Part shown: positions 1 to 7,170 of the stretch, piece by piece
Layout: each line of letters opens with the position of its first letter
Numbering within the stretch: position 1 is the stretch's first letter
From: Oscillospiraceae bacterium
GTDB lineage: Bacteria; Bacillota; Clostridia; Oscillospirales; Ruminococcaceae
Length of the DNA stretch: 8,955 bases
Assembly: GCA_015067375.1 (NCBI GenBank)
Contig: SVMQ01000074.1
Span: 1 to 8,955, forward strand
Reading direction: 5' to 3'
The notes under the pieces: generated by a model
What the model was told of the DNA's origin: nothing
The model's database searches: none
Seen by the model: the letters and a program-made list of their open reading frames with translations, nothing else
Program-made: the position numbers and the translations under genes

Positions 1-1
1 T

Positions 2-2374
2 CCCAAGGCAGAGGAGAAGCCTGCTGCAAAGGCAGAAGCACCTAAGGCTGACAACAGACCTGCACGTCAGGATAATCGTGACAATCGTCAGAATAACGAC
101 AGACGTCCCGATAACCGCGACAACCGTCAGAGTGGCGACAGAAACAACTTCAACCGCGACAACAATCGTCAGGGCGGCGACAGAAACGGCTTCAACCGCG
201 ACAATAACCGTCAGGGCGGCGACAGAAACAACTTCAACCGTGATAACCGCGATAACAGAAACGATAACCGCAACAAGCCTACAGCGCCTGCAGCTGGTGC
301 AAAGCACGATGTACGCACACCCGCTATCGACTCTTCCAAGATCAAGGTGAACACACCTCCTATGCAGAAGCAGAAGGGTGAGGCAGTACAGCGCGGCGAG
401 CAGGTAACAAAGACCGTTGATACACGCGGCTCTTATGTTGAGCTTGACAAGTATAATGAGCGCTACGAGAGCATTGCGCCCGCAGGTCGTATGAACAACG
501 ACAACTACCAGCGCAAGCAGAAGATCAATCAGAAGTCCCAGAACAAGAATAAGGGCGGCTACAACAAGCGCGAAACAGAGGCTCAGAAGCTGAAAAGACT
601 TGAGCTTGAGCGCGCAAGAAAGCAGCAGCTCAAGGTTCAGATCCCCGATGAGATCGTGGTATCCGAGCTTGCAACACGTCTTAAGGTAACAGCTACCGAG
701 GTCATCAAGAAGCTGTTCAATCTCGGCGTTATGGCAAACCTCAACGAAACTATCGACTTTGATACAGCCTGCATCGTAGCTGAGGAGCTTGGCGCAAAGG
801 TTGAGAAGGAAGTCGTAGTGACCATCGAGGAGCGTCTGTTCGAGGAGGTAGAGGATACTCCCGATATGCTCGAGGAGCGTTCTCCTGTAGTCGTAGTTAT
901 GGGTCACGTTGACCATGGTAAGACTTCCATCCTTGACTATATCAGAAAAGCAAGCGTTACCTCCACAGAGGCTGGCGGTATCACACAGCACATCGGTGCA
1001 TACAAGGTTGCTCTCGAGGACAGAGAGATCACATTCCTTGATACCCCCGGACATGAGGCGTTCACTACCATGAGAGCAAGAGGTGCAAACCTCACAGATA
1101 TCGCTATCCTCGTAGTAGCAGCTGACGACGGCATCATGCCCCAGACAGTCGAGGCTATCAACCACGCAAAGGCTGCAGGTGTTTCCATCATCGTTGCTAT
1201 CAACAAGATGGATAAGGAAACAGCTAACCCCGACCGCGTAAAGGAAGAACTGACAAAATACGACCTCGTATGCGAGGACTGGGGCGGCGATGTTATCTGC
1301 GTTCCCGTTTCCGCAAAGACTGGCTACGGCATGGATACACTGCTTGAGATGGTAGGTCTGGTTGCAGACGTACTCGAGCTCAAGGCTAACCCCAACCGTC
1401 TTGCAAAGGGTGCAGTCATCGAGGCTCGTCTTGACAAGGCAAGAGGCCCTATCGCTACTATCCTCGTACAGAACGGTACACTGCGCACAGGCGATATCAT
1501 CATCGCAGGCACTTCTGTAGGTCGTGTTCGTGTAATGCGTGACGATCAGGGAAGAACTGTCAAGGAAGCAGGCCCATCCTGTCCTGTTGAGATAATGGGT
1601 CTTGCTGAGGTTCCTTCTGCTGGCGACACATTCGCAGTCGTTGAAGACGAGAAGCTCGCGCGTGAGCTTGTTGAAAAGCGTAAGCACGACGCAAAGGAGG
1701 AGCAGTTCAAGGCATACCAGAAGGTTACGCTTGATAATCTGTTCTCCTCTATTGAGAGCGGCACAGTAAAGGAGCTTCCCATCATCGTCAAGGCAGACGT
1801 ACAGGGCTCTGTAGAGGCTGTAAAGCAGTCGCTTGAAAAGATCACAAACGAAGAAGTACGAGTAAGAGTTATCCACGGCGCAGTTGGTGCGGTAAGCGAG
1901 AGCGACGTAATGCTCGCTATGGCATCGGGCGCTATCATCGTAGGCTTCAACGTAAGACCTCATCCGTCCGCACAGGAGAACGCAAAGCGTGAGGGTGTTG
2001 AGATCCGTCTGTACCGCGTTATCTACGATGCTATCGAGGATATCACCACAGCAATGAAGGGTATGCTCTCTCCGAAGTTCCGCGAGGTAGAGCTTGGCCG
2101 CGTAGAGGTACGTCAGGTGTTCAAAATCACAAACGTTGGTATCGTAGCTGGTTCTTATGTACTGGATGGCAAGGTTGCGCGTAACGGTCAGGTGCGTATC
2201 GTCCGCGACGGCATCATCATCGGCGATGACCACATCGCAGGCCTCCAGCGCTTCAAGGATTCCGTCAAGGAAGTGTCCGCAGGCTATGAGTGCGGTGTCA
2301 GCCTTGAAAAGTTCACCGATATCAAGGAGGGCGACATCTTCGAGGCTTATATCGTAGAAGAGTACCGCGACTGA
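2..2374 (+). CDS. infB: Translation initiation factor IF2 (5'-truncated by window edge)
   Basis: IF2 is the GTPase that brings fMet-tRNA to the 30S subunit and promotes 50S joining. The frame is open from base 2, so the true start lies upstream; 790 residues plus the stop are visible. In fragment numbering, residues 1-115 are a Lys/Ala- then Arg/Asn/Asp/Gly-rich linker, followed by a basic region and an IF2_N-type domain near 218-268. The GTPase motifs are all present: G1 GHVDHGKT 301-308, G2 GGITQHIG 325-332, G3 DTPGH 347-351, G4 NKMD 401-404 and G5 SAK 437-439. The rest matches domain II, the IF2-specific domain III ([17 protein letters not shown]) and the C-terminal fMet-tRNA-binding barrel ([10 protein letters not shown] to the stop). 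All catalytic motifs look intact. It is the first gene seen of the infB-rbfA-nrnA-truB-ribF operon. A GTG at 347 is an internal codon, not a supported start. Confidence 0.99.
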   Translation, partial: PKAEEKPAAKAEAPKADNRPARQDNRDNRQNNDRRPDNRDNRQSGDRNNFNRDNNRQGGDRNGFNRDNNRQGGDRNNFNRDNRDNRNDNRNKPTAPAAGAKHDVRTPAIDSSKIKVNTPPMQKQKGEAVQRGEQVTKTVDTRGSYVELDKYNERYESIAPAGRMNNDNYQRKQKINQKSQNKNKGGYNKRETEAQKLKRLELERARKQQLKVQIPDEIVVSELATRLKVTATEVIKKLFNLGVMANLNETIDFDTACIVAEELGAKVEKEVVVTIEERLFEEVEDTPDMLEERSPVVVVMGHVDHGKTSILDYIRKASVTSTEAGGITQHIGAYKVALEDREITFLDTPGHEAFTTMRARGANLTDIAILVVAADDGIMPQTVEAINHAKAAGVSIIVAINKMDKETANPDRVKEELTKYDLVCEDWGGDVICVPVSAKTGYGMDTLLEMVGLVADVLELKANPNRLAKGAVIEARLDKARGPIATILVQNGTLRTGDIIIAGTSVGRVRVMRDDQGRTVKEAGPSCPVEIMGLAEVPSAGDTFAVVEDEKLARELVEKRKHDAKEEQFKAYQKVTLDNLFSSIESGTVKELPIIVKADVQGSVEAVKQSLEKITNEEVRVRVIHGAVGAVSESDVMLAMASGAIIVGFNVRPHPSAQENAKREGVEIRLYRVIYDAIEDITTAMKGMLSPKFREVELGRVEVRQVFKITNVGIVAGSYVLDGKVARNGQVRIVRDGIIIGDDHIAGLQRFKDSVKEVSAGYECGVSLEKFTDIKEGDIFEAYIVEEYRD
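125..250 (+). repeat. Three 42-bp tandem repeats inside the infB linker
   Basis: Three 14-codon units lie head to tail at 125-166, 167-208 and 209-250. The consensus peptide is [14 protein letters not shown]. Differences are few: S for the first G in unit 1, G for an N in unit 2, and a diverged end in unit 3. Degenerate RDNRQ-like pieces flank the array at 68-124 and 251-270. The units keep the infB reading frame and encode a polar, glycine- and arginine-rich segment expected to be disordered. IF2 N-termini vary widely in length and composition between species, and in-frame repeat gain or loss is a plausible cause here. Confidence 0.9.
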
Positions 2375-2386
2375 TTCGGTCGGCGT

Positions 2387-2444
2387 TAGCACCGCAGCTG
2401 GATTGTGTGCTATACGATGACTGGCATAATATAACGGCATTATG
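2387..2444. other. Two short inverted repeats in the infB-rbfA spacer
   Basis: Two perfect 6-bp dyads occupy the first part of the 132-bp spacer. TAGCAC (2387-2392) pairs with GTGCTA (2407-2412) across 14 nt, and CATAAT (2425-2430) pairs with ATTATG (2439-2444) across 8 nt. Neither is followed by a T run, so they are not intrinsic terminators. Each is short enough to arise by chance; their interest comes from sitting next to two stronger hairpins. No ORF or promoter consensus is visible in this stretch. Confidence 0.4.
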
Positions 2445-2447
2445 GCG

Positions 2448-2493
2448 CTCCCCTGTAAAGGGGAGGGCATCGACCGTCAGACAAAGCTGACGG
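2448..2493 (+). repeat. Paired GC-rich hairpins upstream of rbfA, possible dispersed palindromic element
   Basis: Hairpin 1 pairs 2448-2454 with 2459-2465 (CTCCCCT with AGGGGAG, 7 bp) and closes a GTAA tetraloop of the stable GNRA class. Hairpin 2 pairs 2474-2480 with 2487-2493 (CCGTCAG with CTGACGG, 7 bp) around a 6-nt loop. The two stems are 8 nt apart, and the rbfA ribosome binding site (AAAGGAGG, 2494-2501) begins directly after the second. A CTCCCC/GGGGAG stem next to a CCGTCAG-type stem resembles short palindromic repeats scattered between genes in Ruminococcus-like Clostridia; that resemblance is from memory and was not searched. No T tract follows, so termination is unlikely. Confidence 0.65.
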
Positions 2494-2506
2494 AAAGGAG
2501 GTCATT

Positions 2507-2896
2507 ATGGCTAACTTTAATATCAAAAGACTTAACGAGGATATCAAGCGCGAGATCTCAGCGGCTGTTTCGGGCGTAAAAGACCCGAGAGTTGCAAAGA
2601 ATTTCGTGACCGTCACTCACTGCGAGGTAACTAACGACCTCTCTTACTGCAAGGTACACATCGCGTGCCTTGGCGGCGAGGGCAGGACGCACAAAGCAGT
2701 TGAGGGCATGACGGCGGCATCGGGATATTTCAAGAAGTGCATCGCTAGCAAGATACGCGTAAGAAAGATACCCGAACTGATATTCCTACCCGATAATTCG
2801 CTTGAGTACGCGGCACACATTGAGGAGTTGATCTCAAAGCTCCCGAAGCCTGTGCAGACGGAGGATGACCCCGAGGAGGCAGAGGATGAGGATTGA
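2507..2896 (+). CDS. rbfA: 30S ribosome-binding factor RbfA
   Basis: RbfA binds the immature 30S subunit near the 5' end of 16S rRNA and assists late maturation; in E. coli it is needed in the cold. The protein is 129 residues, normal for the family. The N-terminal helix (RLNEDIKREISAAV) is followed by a KH-type core with family signatures: NDLSYCKVHI at 43-52, the AxG helix kink as A71-S72-G73, and IRVRKIPELIFLPDNSLEY at 83-101. A strongly acidic tail (from about residue 119) ends the protein. The ATG at 2507 is preceded by AAAGGAGG at 2494-2501 with a 5-nt spacer, an excellent site. The last 11 bp overlap nrnA, and the codons of the acidic tail supply the nrnA ribosome binding site. Confidence 0.97.
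   Translation: MANFNIKRLNEDIKREISAAVSGVKDPRVAKNFVTVTHCEVTNDLSYCKVHIACLGGEGRTHKAVEGMTAASGYFKKCIASKIRVRKIPELIFLPDNSLEYAAHIEELISKLPKPVQTEDDPEEAEDED
2874..2879 (+). promoter_or_regulatory. Ribosome binding site that fixes the nrnA start
   Basis: AGGAGG lies within rbfA coding sequence, 6 nt before the ATG at 2886. An earlier in-frame ATG at 2865 has GGAGG directly abutting it with no spacer, so it is a poor start. The 2886 choice also gives the N-terminus typical of the family (MRIELKEAADFLL). The arrangement suggests that nrnA translation is coupled to rbfA. Confidence 0.75.
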
Positions 2897-3848
2897 GCTG
2901 AAAGAAGCGGCAGACTTCCTGCTGAATAACGACGATTATCTTATCCTCATGCACGCAAGCCCTGACGGCGACACGCTCGGATGTGGCTTCGCGCTGTGCG
3001 GAGCGCTTCAGAAGCTGGGCAAGCGCGCAAAGGCTGTCTGCCCCGACGAGATACCGCACCGCTTCGACTATATGCGCGAGGGCATCATTGAGCAGCAGTT
3101 TGAACACAAGACCATAGTTGCCGTTGACGTTGCGGATACTAAGCTGCTTGGCGACATGAAAGAAACAGGCGACAAGGCGCATCTGTGCATCGACCATCAT
3201 GTAAGCAATACAGAGTATGCCGAAAGGCTTCTGCTGCGCGAGCATTATGCGGCGGCGTGTGAGCTTATGTACGAGTTGCTGTGTGAGATGGGCGCGGATA
3301 TCGACAGACCTGTCGCAAACTGCCTTTACACGGGCGTTGCAACCGATACAGGCTGCTTCAAGTTCAGCAATACCAAACCGCAGACTCATATCATAGCGGC
3401 TAAGCTGATGGAATGCGGCGCTGAGATCGCTCCTATAAATTATGCGATGTTTGAGTTGAAAACTCAGGGTCGCCTTAAGCTTGAGCAGGAAGTGATGAAG
3501 AACATCCGCTTTTACGGCGAGGGTCATGTGGCGGTGATATCCGTCATGCTTGATACACTTGCTGCTATCCCTGATATCGACAGTGATGATGTGGGCGCAA
3601 TGGCGGCAATTCCGCGTCAGATAGAGGGCGTTGACATCGGTATATCCATCAAGGAAAAGAAAAAGGGACTGTTCAAGGCCTCGCTGCGCTCCAGTGAGCG
3701 TATAGATGTTGCGAAGATAGCACAGCAGTTTGGCGGCGGCGGTCATGCGAGAGCTTCGGGCTGCTCGTTCACCTGTTCGTATGACGAGGTTGAAAAGACC
3801 ATCGTTGCGGCGTGCTGCGACGCATTGAGACAGGCAGGACTGATATGA
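2886..3848 (+). CDS. nrnA: DHH-family bifunctional oligoribonuclease / pAp phosphatase (NrnA-like)
   Basis: NrnA-type enzymes degrade very short RNAs and dephosphorylate 3'-phosphoadenosine-5'-phosphate using two divalent metals in the cytoplasm. The 320-residue length fits the family. DHH-domain motifs are in order: H23-A-S-P-D-G-D29 (HxxPDGD), V80-D81-V-A-D84, the D103-H104-H105 triad that names the family, and TGVATDTGCF at 149-158. The C-terminal DHHA1 domain carries the substrate-binding glycine motif GGGGHARASGC at 283-293. All expected metal ligands are visible. Start chosen at 2886 from the AGGAGG at 2874-2879. It overlaps rbfA by 11 bp and its stop overlaps the truB start as ATGA. 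A DHH gene between rbfA and truB is a common Firmicutes arrangement. The exact substrate preference (nanoRNA, pAp, or a cyclic dinucleotide product such as pApA) cannot be read from sequence. Confidence 0.93.
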   Translation: MRIELKEAADFLLNNDDYLILMHASPDGDTLGCGFALCGALQKLGKRAKAVCPDEIPHRFDYMREGIIEQQFEHKTIVAVDVADTKLLGDMKETGDKAHLCIDHHVSNTEYAERLLLREHYAAACELMYELLCEMGADIDRPVANCLYTGVATDTGCFKFSNTKPQTHIIAAKLMECGAEIAPINYAMFELKTQGRLKLEQEVMKNIRFYGEGHVAVISVMLDTLAAIPDIDSDDVGAMAAIPRQIEGVDIGISIKEKKKGLFKASLRSSERIDVAKIAQQFGGGGHARASGCSFTCSYDEVEKTIVAACCDALRQAGLI

Positions 3849-4729
3849 CGGGGATAATCTGCATCAACAAACCGCAGGATTTCACGTCGTTCGATGTGGT
3901 GGCGGTAATGCGCCGCTGTTTCGGCACAAAAAAGGTAGGTCACGGCGGCACGCTCGACCCTATGGCAACGGGAGTGCTTCCTGTATTCGTGGGCGGCGCT
4001 ACAAAGGCTGTTGACATCATACCTGATACTGATAAAAGCTACCGCGCGGGCTTCCGTCTCGGTCTTACATCCGATACACAGGATATCTGGGGCGAGGTGC
4101 TGACGACGGCAGAGGCTGTTATTTCCGCGGAAATGCTGGAGCAGGCGCTCACAGGCTTTCGCGGCGAGATAATGCAGATACCGCCGATGTACTCAGCATT
4201 GAAGGTAAACGGACAGAAGCTGTGCGACCTTGCACGGCAGGGAATAGAGGTAGAGCGCAGCGCAAGACCGATAACCATATCGCGCCTGCAGCTCATCTCA
4301 TTCGACGGCACCGACGGTATTATCGAGGTAGACTGCTCCTCAGGCACCTACATCCGCACGCTGATACATGATATCGGCGCGGCGCTTGGGTGCGGCGCAG
4401 TTATGACGAGCCTTTGCAGGACGCGCGCGTGCGGCTTCATGCTCTCACAGTGCAAAACGATCGAGGAGGTCAGGGCGGCTGACGCCGATACGCTTGCCTC
4501 GTGGCTGCTTCCTGTGGAGCAGGTATTCTCACCGCTCTACCGCATAGACCTTGACGAGGTGCAGCAGCGGCTGTATCTCAACGGAGTAAGGCTTGATGCG
4601 GCGCGTCTTGAAAAGACTCCGCCTGAAGGTCAGCGCTGCACTGTCTATGGCGGCGGCAGATTCTTCGGACTTGCTGAGGTGAACGCCGAAAACGAGCTTG
4701 TATCAGTCAAGCGTTTTCCTGTAGAATAA
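3845..4729 (+). CDS. truB: tRNA pseudouridine(55) synthase TruB
   Basis: TruB isomerises U55 in the T-loop of tRNAs to pseudouridine and also acts as a tRNA folding chaperone. The 294-residue protein has the family signatures: INKPQDFTSFDVV at 7-19, the catalytic-loop motif GHGGTLDPMATGVL at 32-45 with catalytic Asp38, KSYRAGF at 64-70, QIPPMYSALKVNG at 111-123 and SGTYIRTLIHDIG at 166-178. A short C-terminal PUA-like region follows from about residue 228. The ATG at 3845 overlaps the nrnA stop as ATGA, with a modest AGGA site at 3836-3839, and gives the standard N-terminus. An upstream in-frame ATG at 3812 would add 11 residues unlike the family. Length and motifs indicate an intact enzyme. 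Confidence 0.98.
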   Translation: MTGIICINKPQDFTSFDVVAVMRRCFGTKKVGHGGTLDPMATGVLPVFVGGATKAVDIIPDTDKSYRAGFRLGLTSDTQDIWGEVLTTAEAVISAEMLEQALTGFRGEIMQIPPMYSALKVNGQKLCDLARQGIEVERSARPITISRLQLISFDGTDGIIEVDCSSGTYIRTLIHDIGAALGCGAVMTSLCRTRACGFMLSQCKTIEEVRAADADTLASWLLPVEQVFSPLYRIDLDEVQQRLYLNGVRLDAARLEKTPPEGQRCTVYGGGRFFGLAEVNAENELVSVKRFPVE

Positions 4730-4743
4730 AGACCCCAAACGAA

Positions 4744-5661
4744 ATGGTGGTTAGAAAATTGAAAGATATAACTTACGGCAGCTTTGTTCCGCCTGAAAAG
4801 ACCGCGGTAGCGCTTGGATATTTCGACGGACTGCATCTTGGACACATCGGTGTTATCTCCGCTGCACTTATGCAGGATGATATGAAGCCCGCTGTGTTCA
4901 CATTCAACTGCGATACTACGCTGCCAAAATTCAAGCTTCCCGAGGATATCATATCCTTTGAGAACAAATGCGAGCTTATGCAGCGCGTAGGCGTAGAATA
5001 TCTGTATGCTCCCGACTTTGCGGAGGTCTGCGGACTTCCTGCGGAGGAGTTCATCCGCGAGATACTCGTCAAGCGGCTGAATGCAGGCTTTGCTTGTTGC
5101 GGAACGAGCTTTCGCTTTGGTAAGGGCGGCAGCGGTACTCCTCAGATACTAAAAGAGATAGGTGCGCGCCATGGCATCAAGGTTGAGATCGTTGCTGATA
5201 TCTGCGACGACGGAGTGCCTATCAGCTCCACACATATCCGCGAGCTTATCCGCTGCGGCGAGGTCGCAGAGGCAAACCGCCTGCTGGGCTATGACCTGTG
5301 GTACAGGCTGCCAGTCATCCATGGCAACCACATCGGAAGGAGCCTTAGCTTCCCGACGATAAATCAGGTGATACCAGAGACCAACATCATACCGAAATTC
5401 GGTGCATACAAAAGCTTTGTTTCGATAGACGGCAGGAATTACCGCGGTGTGACGAACATCGGCGTAAAGCCTACTGTAGAAAACCGCGGCGACGGCAGCG
5501 GTGCTGTTATGGAAACACATATAATCGGCTTTGACGGCGACCTTTACGGACAGCGTATATCTGTGTCGCTGGTAGATTTTATCCGCCCCGAGAAGAAGTT
5601 CTCCTCGCTCGACGAGCTTAAGGAGCAGATATCGGCGGATATGCTCGAAGCCTTAAAATAA
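4744..5661 (+). CDS. ribF: Bifunctional riboflavin kinase / FAD synthetase RibF
   Basis: RibF phosphorylates riboflavin to FMN and adenylylates FMN to FAD. The 305 residues match the usual bifunctional length. The N-terminal nucleotidyltransferase half shows GYFDGLHLGH at 25-34 (HxGH type), SFRFGKGGSG at 122-131 and SSTHIRELI at 161-169. The C-terminal kinase half shows GNHIGRSLSFPTIN at 194-207 with the Mg/ATP-binding PT-N, GVTNIGVKPTV at 235-245, and ETHI-GFDGDLYG at 258-269 with the likely catalytic Glu258. Two positions depart from the usual pattern: Ser122 where Asp or Asn is common before FRFG, and Ser202 where Gly is common before FPT. No good ribosome binding site precedes the ATG at 4744; the start is kept because the frame and N-terminal length fit. 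An in-frame TTG at 4759 is a weaker alternative. The gap after truB is 14 bp, so translation may depend on truB. No FMN riboswitch is present. Confidence 0.96.
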   Translation: MVVRKLKDITYGSFVPPEKTAVALGYFDGLHLGHIGVISAALMQDDMKPAVFTFNCDTTLPKFKLPEDIISFENKCELMQRVGVEYLYAPDFAEVCGLPAEEFIREILVKRLNAGFACCGTSFRFGKGGSGTPQILKEIGARHGIKVEIVADICDDGVPISSTHIRELIRCGEVAEANRLLGYDLWYRLPVIHGNHIGRSLSFPTINQVIPETNIIPKFGAYKSFVSIDGRNYRGVTNIGVKPTVENRGDGSGAVMETHIIGFDGDLYGQRISVSLVDFIRPEKKFSSLDELKEQISADMLEALK

Positions 5662-5679
5662 CTGAAAGGAACTTAACAA

Positions 5680-7134
5680 ATGGCAAAGGTAAGAACACGA
5701 TTTGCGCCCTCTCCCACGGGCTATATGCACATCGGAAACTTAAGGACTGCGCTTTACACATATCTTATTGCAAAGAAGCACAAGGGTGATTTCATCCTGC
5801 GTATCGAGGATACCGACCGCGAGCGCTTCGTAGAGGGCGCTACAGAGGTCATCTACAAGACCCTGCGCGACTGTGGACTTAACTGGGACGAAGGCCCCGA
5901 TGTCGGCGGTGATTACGGCCCTTACATCCAGAGCGAGCGCATGGGAATGTACAAGGAGTATGCTGAAAAGCTTGTAGAAACCGGCGACGCATACTACTGC
6001 TTCTGTGACAAGACTGCAGATGACGACAGTGAGGAGAATAAGCCCAGCGGCGCAGCATCCCTCAATCGCTGCGGCTGCCGTGACTGCTCACTGGAGGATG
6101 CAAAGAAGCGCATCGCAGACGGCGCTGTACCTGTTATCCGTCAGAAGATACCCACAGAGGGAACAACTACATTCCACGATGAGATCTATGGTGATATCAC
6201 AGTGGACAATGCAGACCTCGACGATCAGGTGCTGCTGAAGTCCGATGGAATGCCCACCTATAACTTCGCAAACGTTGTGGACGATCACACAATGGGCATC
6301 ACGCACGTTGTACGCGGAAACGAGTATCTCTCCTCCGCGCCCAAGTACGACCTGCTGTATGCTGCATTCGGCTGGCAGCCGCCCGTGTATATCCATGTTG
6401 AGCATATCATGAAGGACGCACAGCACAAGCTCGCAAAGCGCGATGGCGACGCATCCTTCCAGGATCTCATCACAAAGGGATATATGACTGAGGGCATCCT
6501 CAACTACATCCTGCTTCTGGGCTGGGCGCCCAAGGGTGAGCAGGAGATATTCTCCCTTGACGAGATGATCGAGGCATTCGACCTTGACGGCATCTCCAAG
6601 TCACCTGCTATCTTCGACGGACTCAAGCTCAAGGCTATCAACGCACAGTATGTCCGCGCTCTTCCGCTCGAGAAGTACATGGAGTACGCCGAGCCTTATA
6701 TCCGTCAGACAGCAAAGCGCGAGGGTATTGACATTAAGGAGCTTTGCAGCGTTCTGCAGCCGCGTACAGAGGTGTTCACAGATATCCCCGAGCAGGTGGA
6801 TTTCATCGACGTGCTTCCTCAGTATGACCTAGAGCTGTACACCAGCAAGAAGATGAAGACCAACCCTGAAACAGCGCTTGTTGCACTCGGCAAGATACTC
6901 CCCGTGATGGAGAGCCTTGACAGCTTCGACCACGATACTGTACATGACGCGCTGTTCAAGCTTATCGAAACAGAGGGCGTAAAGAATGGCTATATCCTCT
7001 GGCCGCTGCGTATCGCGCTGTGCGGCAAGCAGGTAAGCCCGGGCGGCGGTGTGGAGCTTGCTGTTATTCTCGGCAAGGATGAAACTATCGCAAGAATAAA
7101 GAAGGGCATTGAGCTGCTTGAAGCTGCTAAGTGA
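5680..7134 (+). CDS. gltX: Glutamyl-tRNA synthetase GltX
   Basis: This class I aminoacyl-tRNA synthetase charges tRNA-Glu. In Firmicutes it commonly also mischarges tRNA-Gln for GatCAB to correct, but discrimination cannot be decided here. The 484 residues are full length. The HIGH-type motif is in FAPSPTGYMHIGNLRTAL (8-25), followed by LRIEDTDRERF at 40-50. The KMSKS-equivalent is HKLAKRDGDAS at 249-259, with Ala where Ser is usual (KLSKR). Helical anticodon-binding domains occupy roughly 310-484. C107-x-C109 and C131-x-C133 with an extra C136 lie where many GluRS enzymes carry a Zn-binding site. AAAGGA at 5665-5670 precedes the ATG by 9 nt. The 18-bp gap to ribF suggests co-transcription; no T-box or other leader fits in that gap. 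No clear terminator follows the gene. Confidence 0.98.
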   Translation: MAKVRTRFAPSPTGYMHIGNLRTALYTYLIAKKHKGDFILRIEDTDRERFVEGATEVIYKTLRDCGLNWDEGPDVGGDYGPYIQSERMGMYKEYAEKLVETGDAYYCFCDKTADDDSEENKPSGAASLNRCGCRDCSLEDAKKRIADGAVPVIRQKIPTEGTTTFHDEIYGDITVDNADLDDQVLLKSDGMPTYNFANVVDDHTMGITHVVRGNEYLSSAPKYDLLYAAFGWQPPVYIHVEHIMKDAQHKLAKRDGDASFQDLITKGYMTEGILNYILLLGWAPKGEQEIFSLDEMIEAFDLDGISKSPAIFDGLKLKAINAQYVRALPLEKYMEYAEPYIRQTAKREGIDIKELCSVLQPRTEVFTDIPEQVDFIDVLPQYDLELYTSKKMKTNPETALVALGKILPVMESLDSFDHDTVHDALFKLIETEGVKNGYILWPLRIALCGKQVSPGGGVELAVILGKDETIARIKKGIELLEAAK

Positions 7135-7144
7135 TCGTGGTAAT

Positions 7145-7170
7145 GTGTGGATTTCATATATAATTCACAT
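7145..7170 (+). other. Inverted repeat just after gltX
   Basis: GTGTGGATT (7145-7153) pairs with AATTCACAT (7162-7170): 9 bp including two G-U wobbles, with an 8-nt loop. It begins 11 nt after the gltX stop. GGCTATC follows rather than a T run, so it is not a canonical intrinsic terminator. It could be a processing or 3'-end stabilising hairpin, or an operator for the downstream unit. Confidence 0.4.

Noticed and set aside
125..250. Possible CRISPR-like array
   Set aside because: Units are contiguous with no unique spacers, keep the reading frame and encode part of IF2.
78..350. 90-codon open frame rich in Thr/Ala
   Set aside because: It is a shifted-frame reading of the repetitive infB linker; the infB frame is open throughout and continues into the GTPase domains.
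1546..1950. Antisense open frames opposite infB, ribF, gltX and the ATPase (for example 1546-1950, 5149-5520, 6088-6426)
   Set aside because: They overlap well-supported genes fully, lack recognisable domains and have composition expected from reversed codon bias.
347..2374. GTG at 347 (or ATG at 362) as the infB start or an internal IF2 start
   Set aside because: The frame is open to the left edge with IF2-like linker. No ribosome binding site precedes 347; the AAGGTG before 362 is weak and 12 nt away.
2465..2506. The hairpins before rbfA as an intrinsic terminator
   Set aside because: Neither stem is followed by a T run, and the second runs directly into a strong ribosome binding site.
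2865..2885. ATG at 2865 as the nrnA start
   Set aside because: Its only purine-rich site abuts the ATG, while 2886 has AGGAGG with a 6-nt spacer and gives the family-like N-terminus.
2745..3746. 333-codon antisense open frame
   Set aside because: It lies opposite nrnA and the end of rbfA, both with clear family motifs; the antisense translation has no recognisable domain. It is a by-product of codon bias.
3812..3844. ATG at 3812 as the truB start
   Set aside because: The extra 11 residues are unlike TruB N-termini and would extend the overlap into nrnA; the ATGA junction at 3845 is the normal form.
4730..4743. FMN riboswitch before ribF
   Set aside because: The gap is 14 nt, far too short for that element.
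5662..5679. T-box leader before gltX
   Set aside because: Only 18 nt separate ribF and gltX; no T-box sequence or leader structure can fit.
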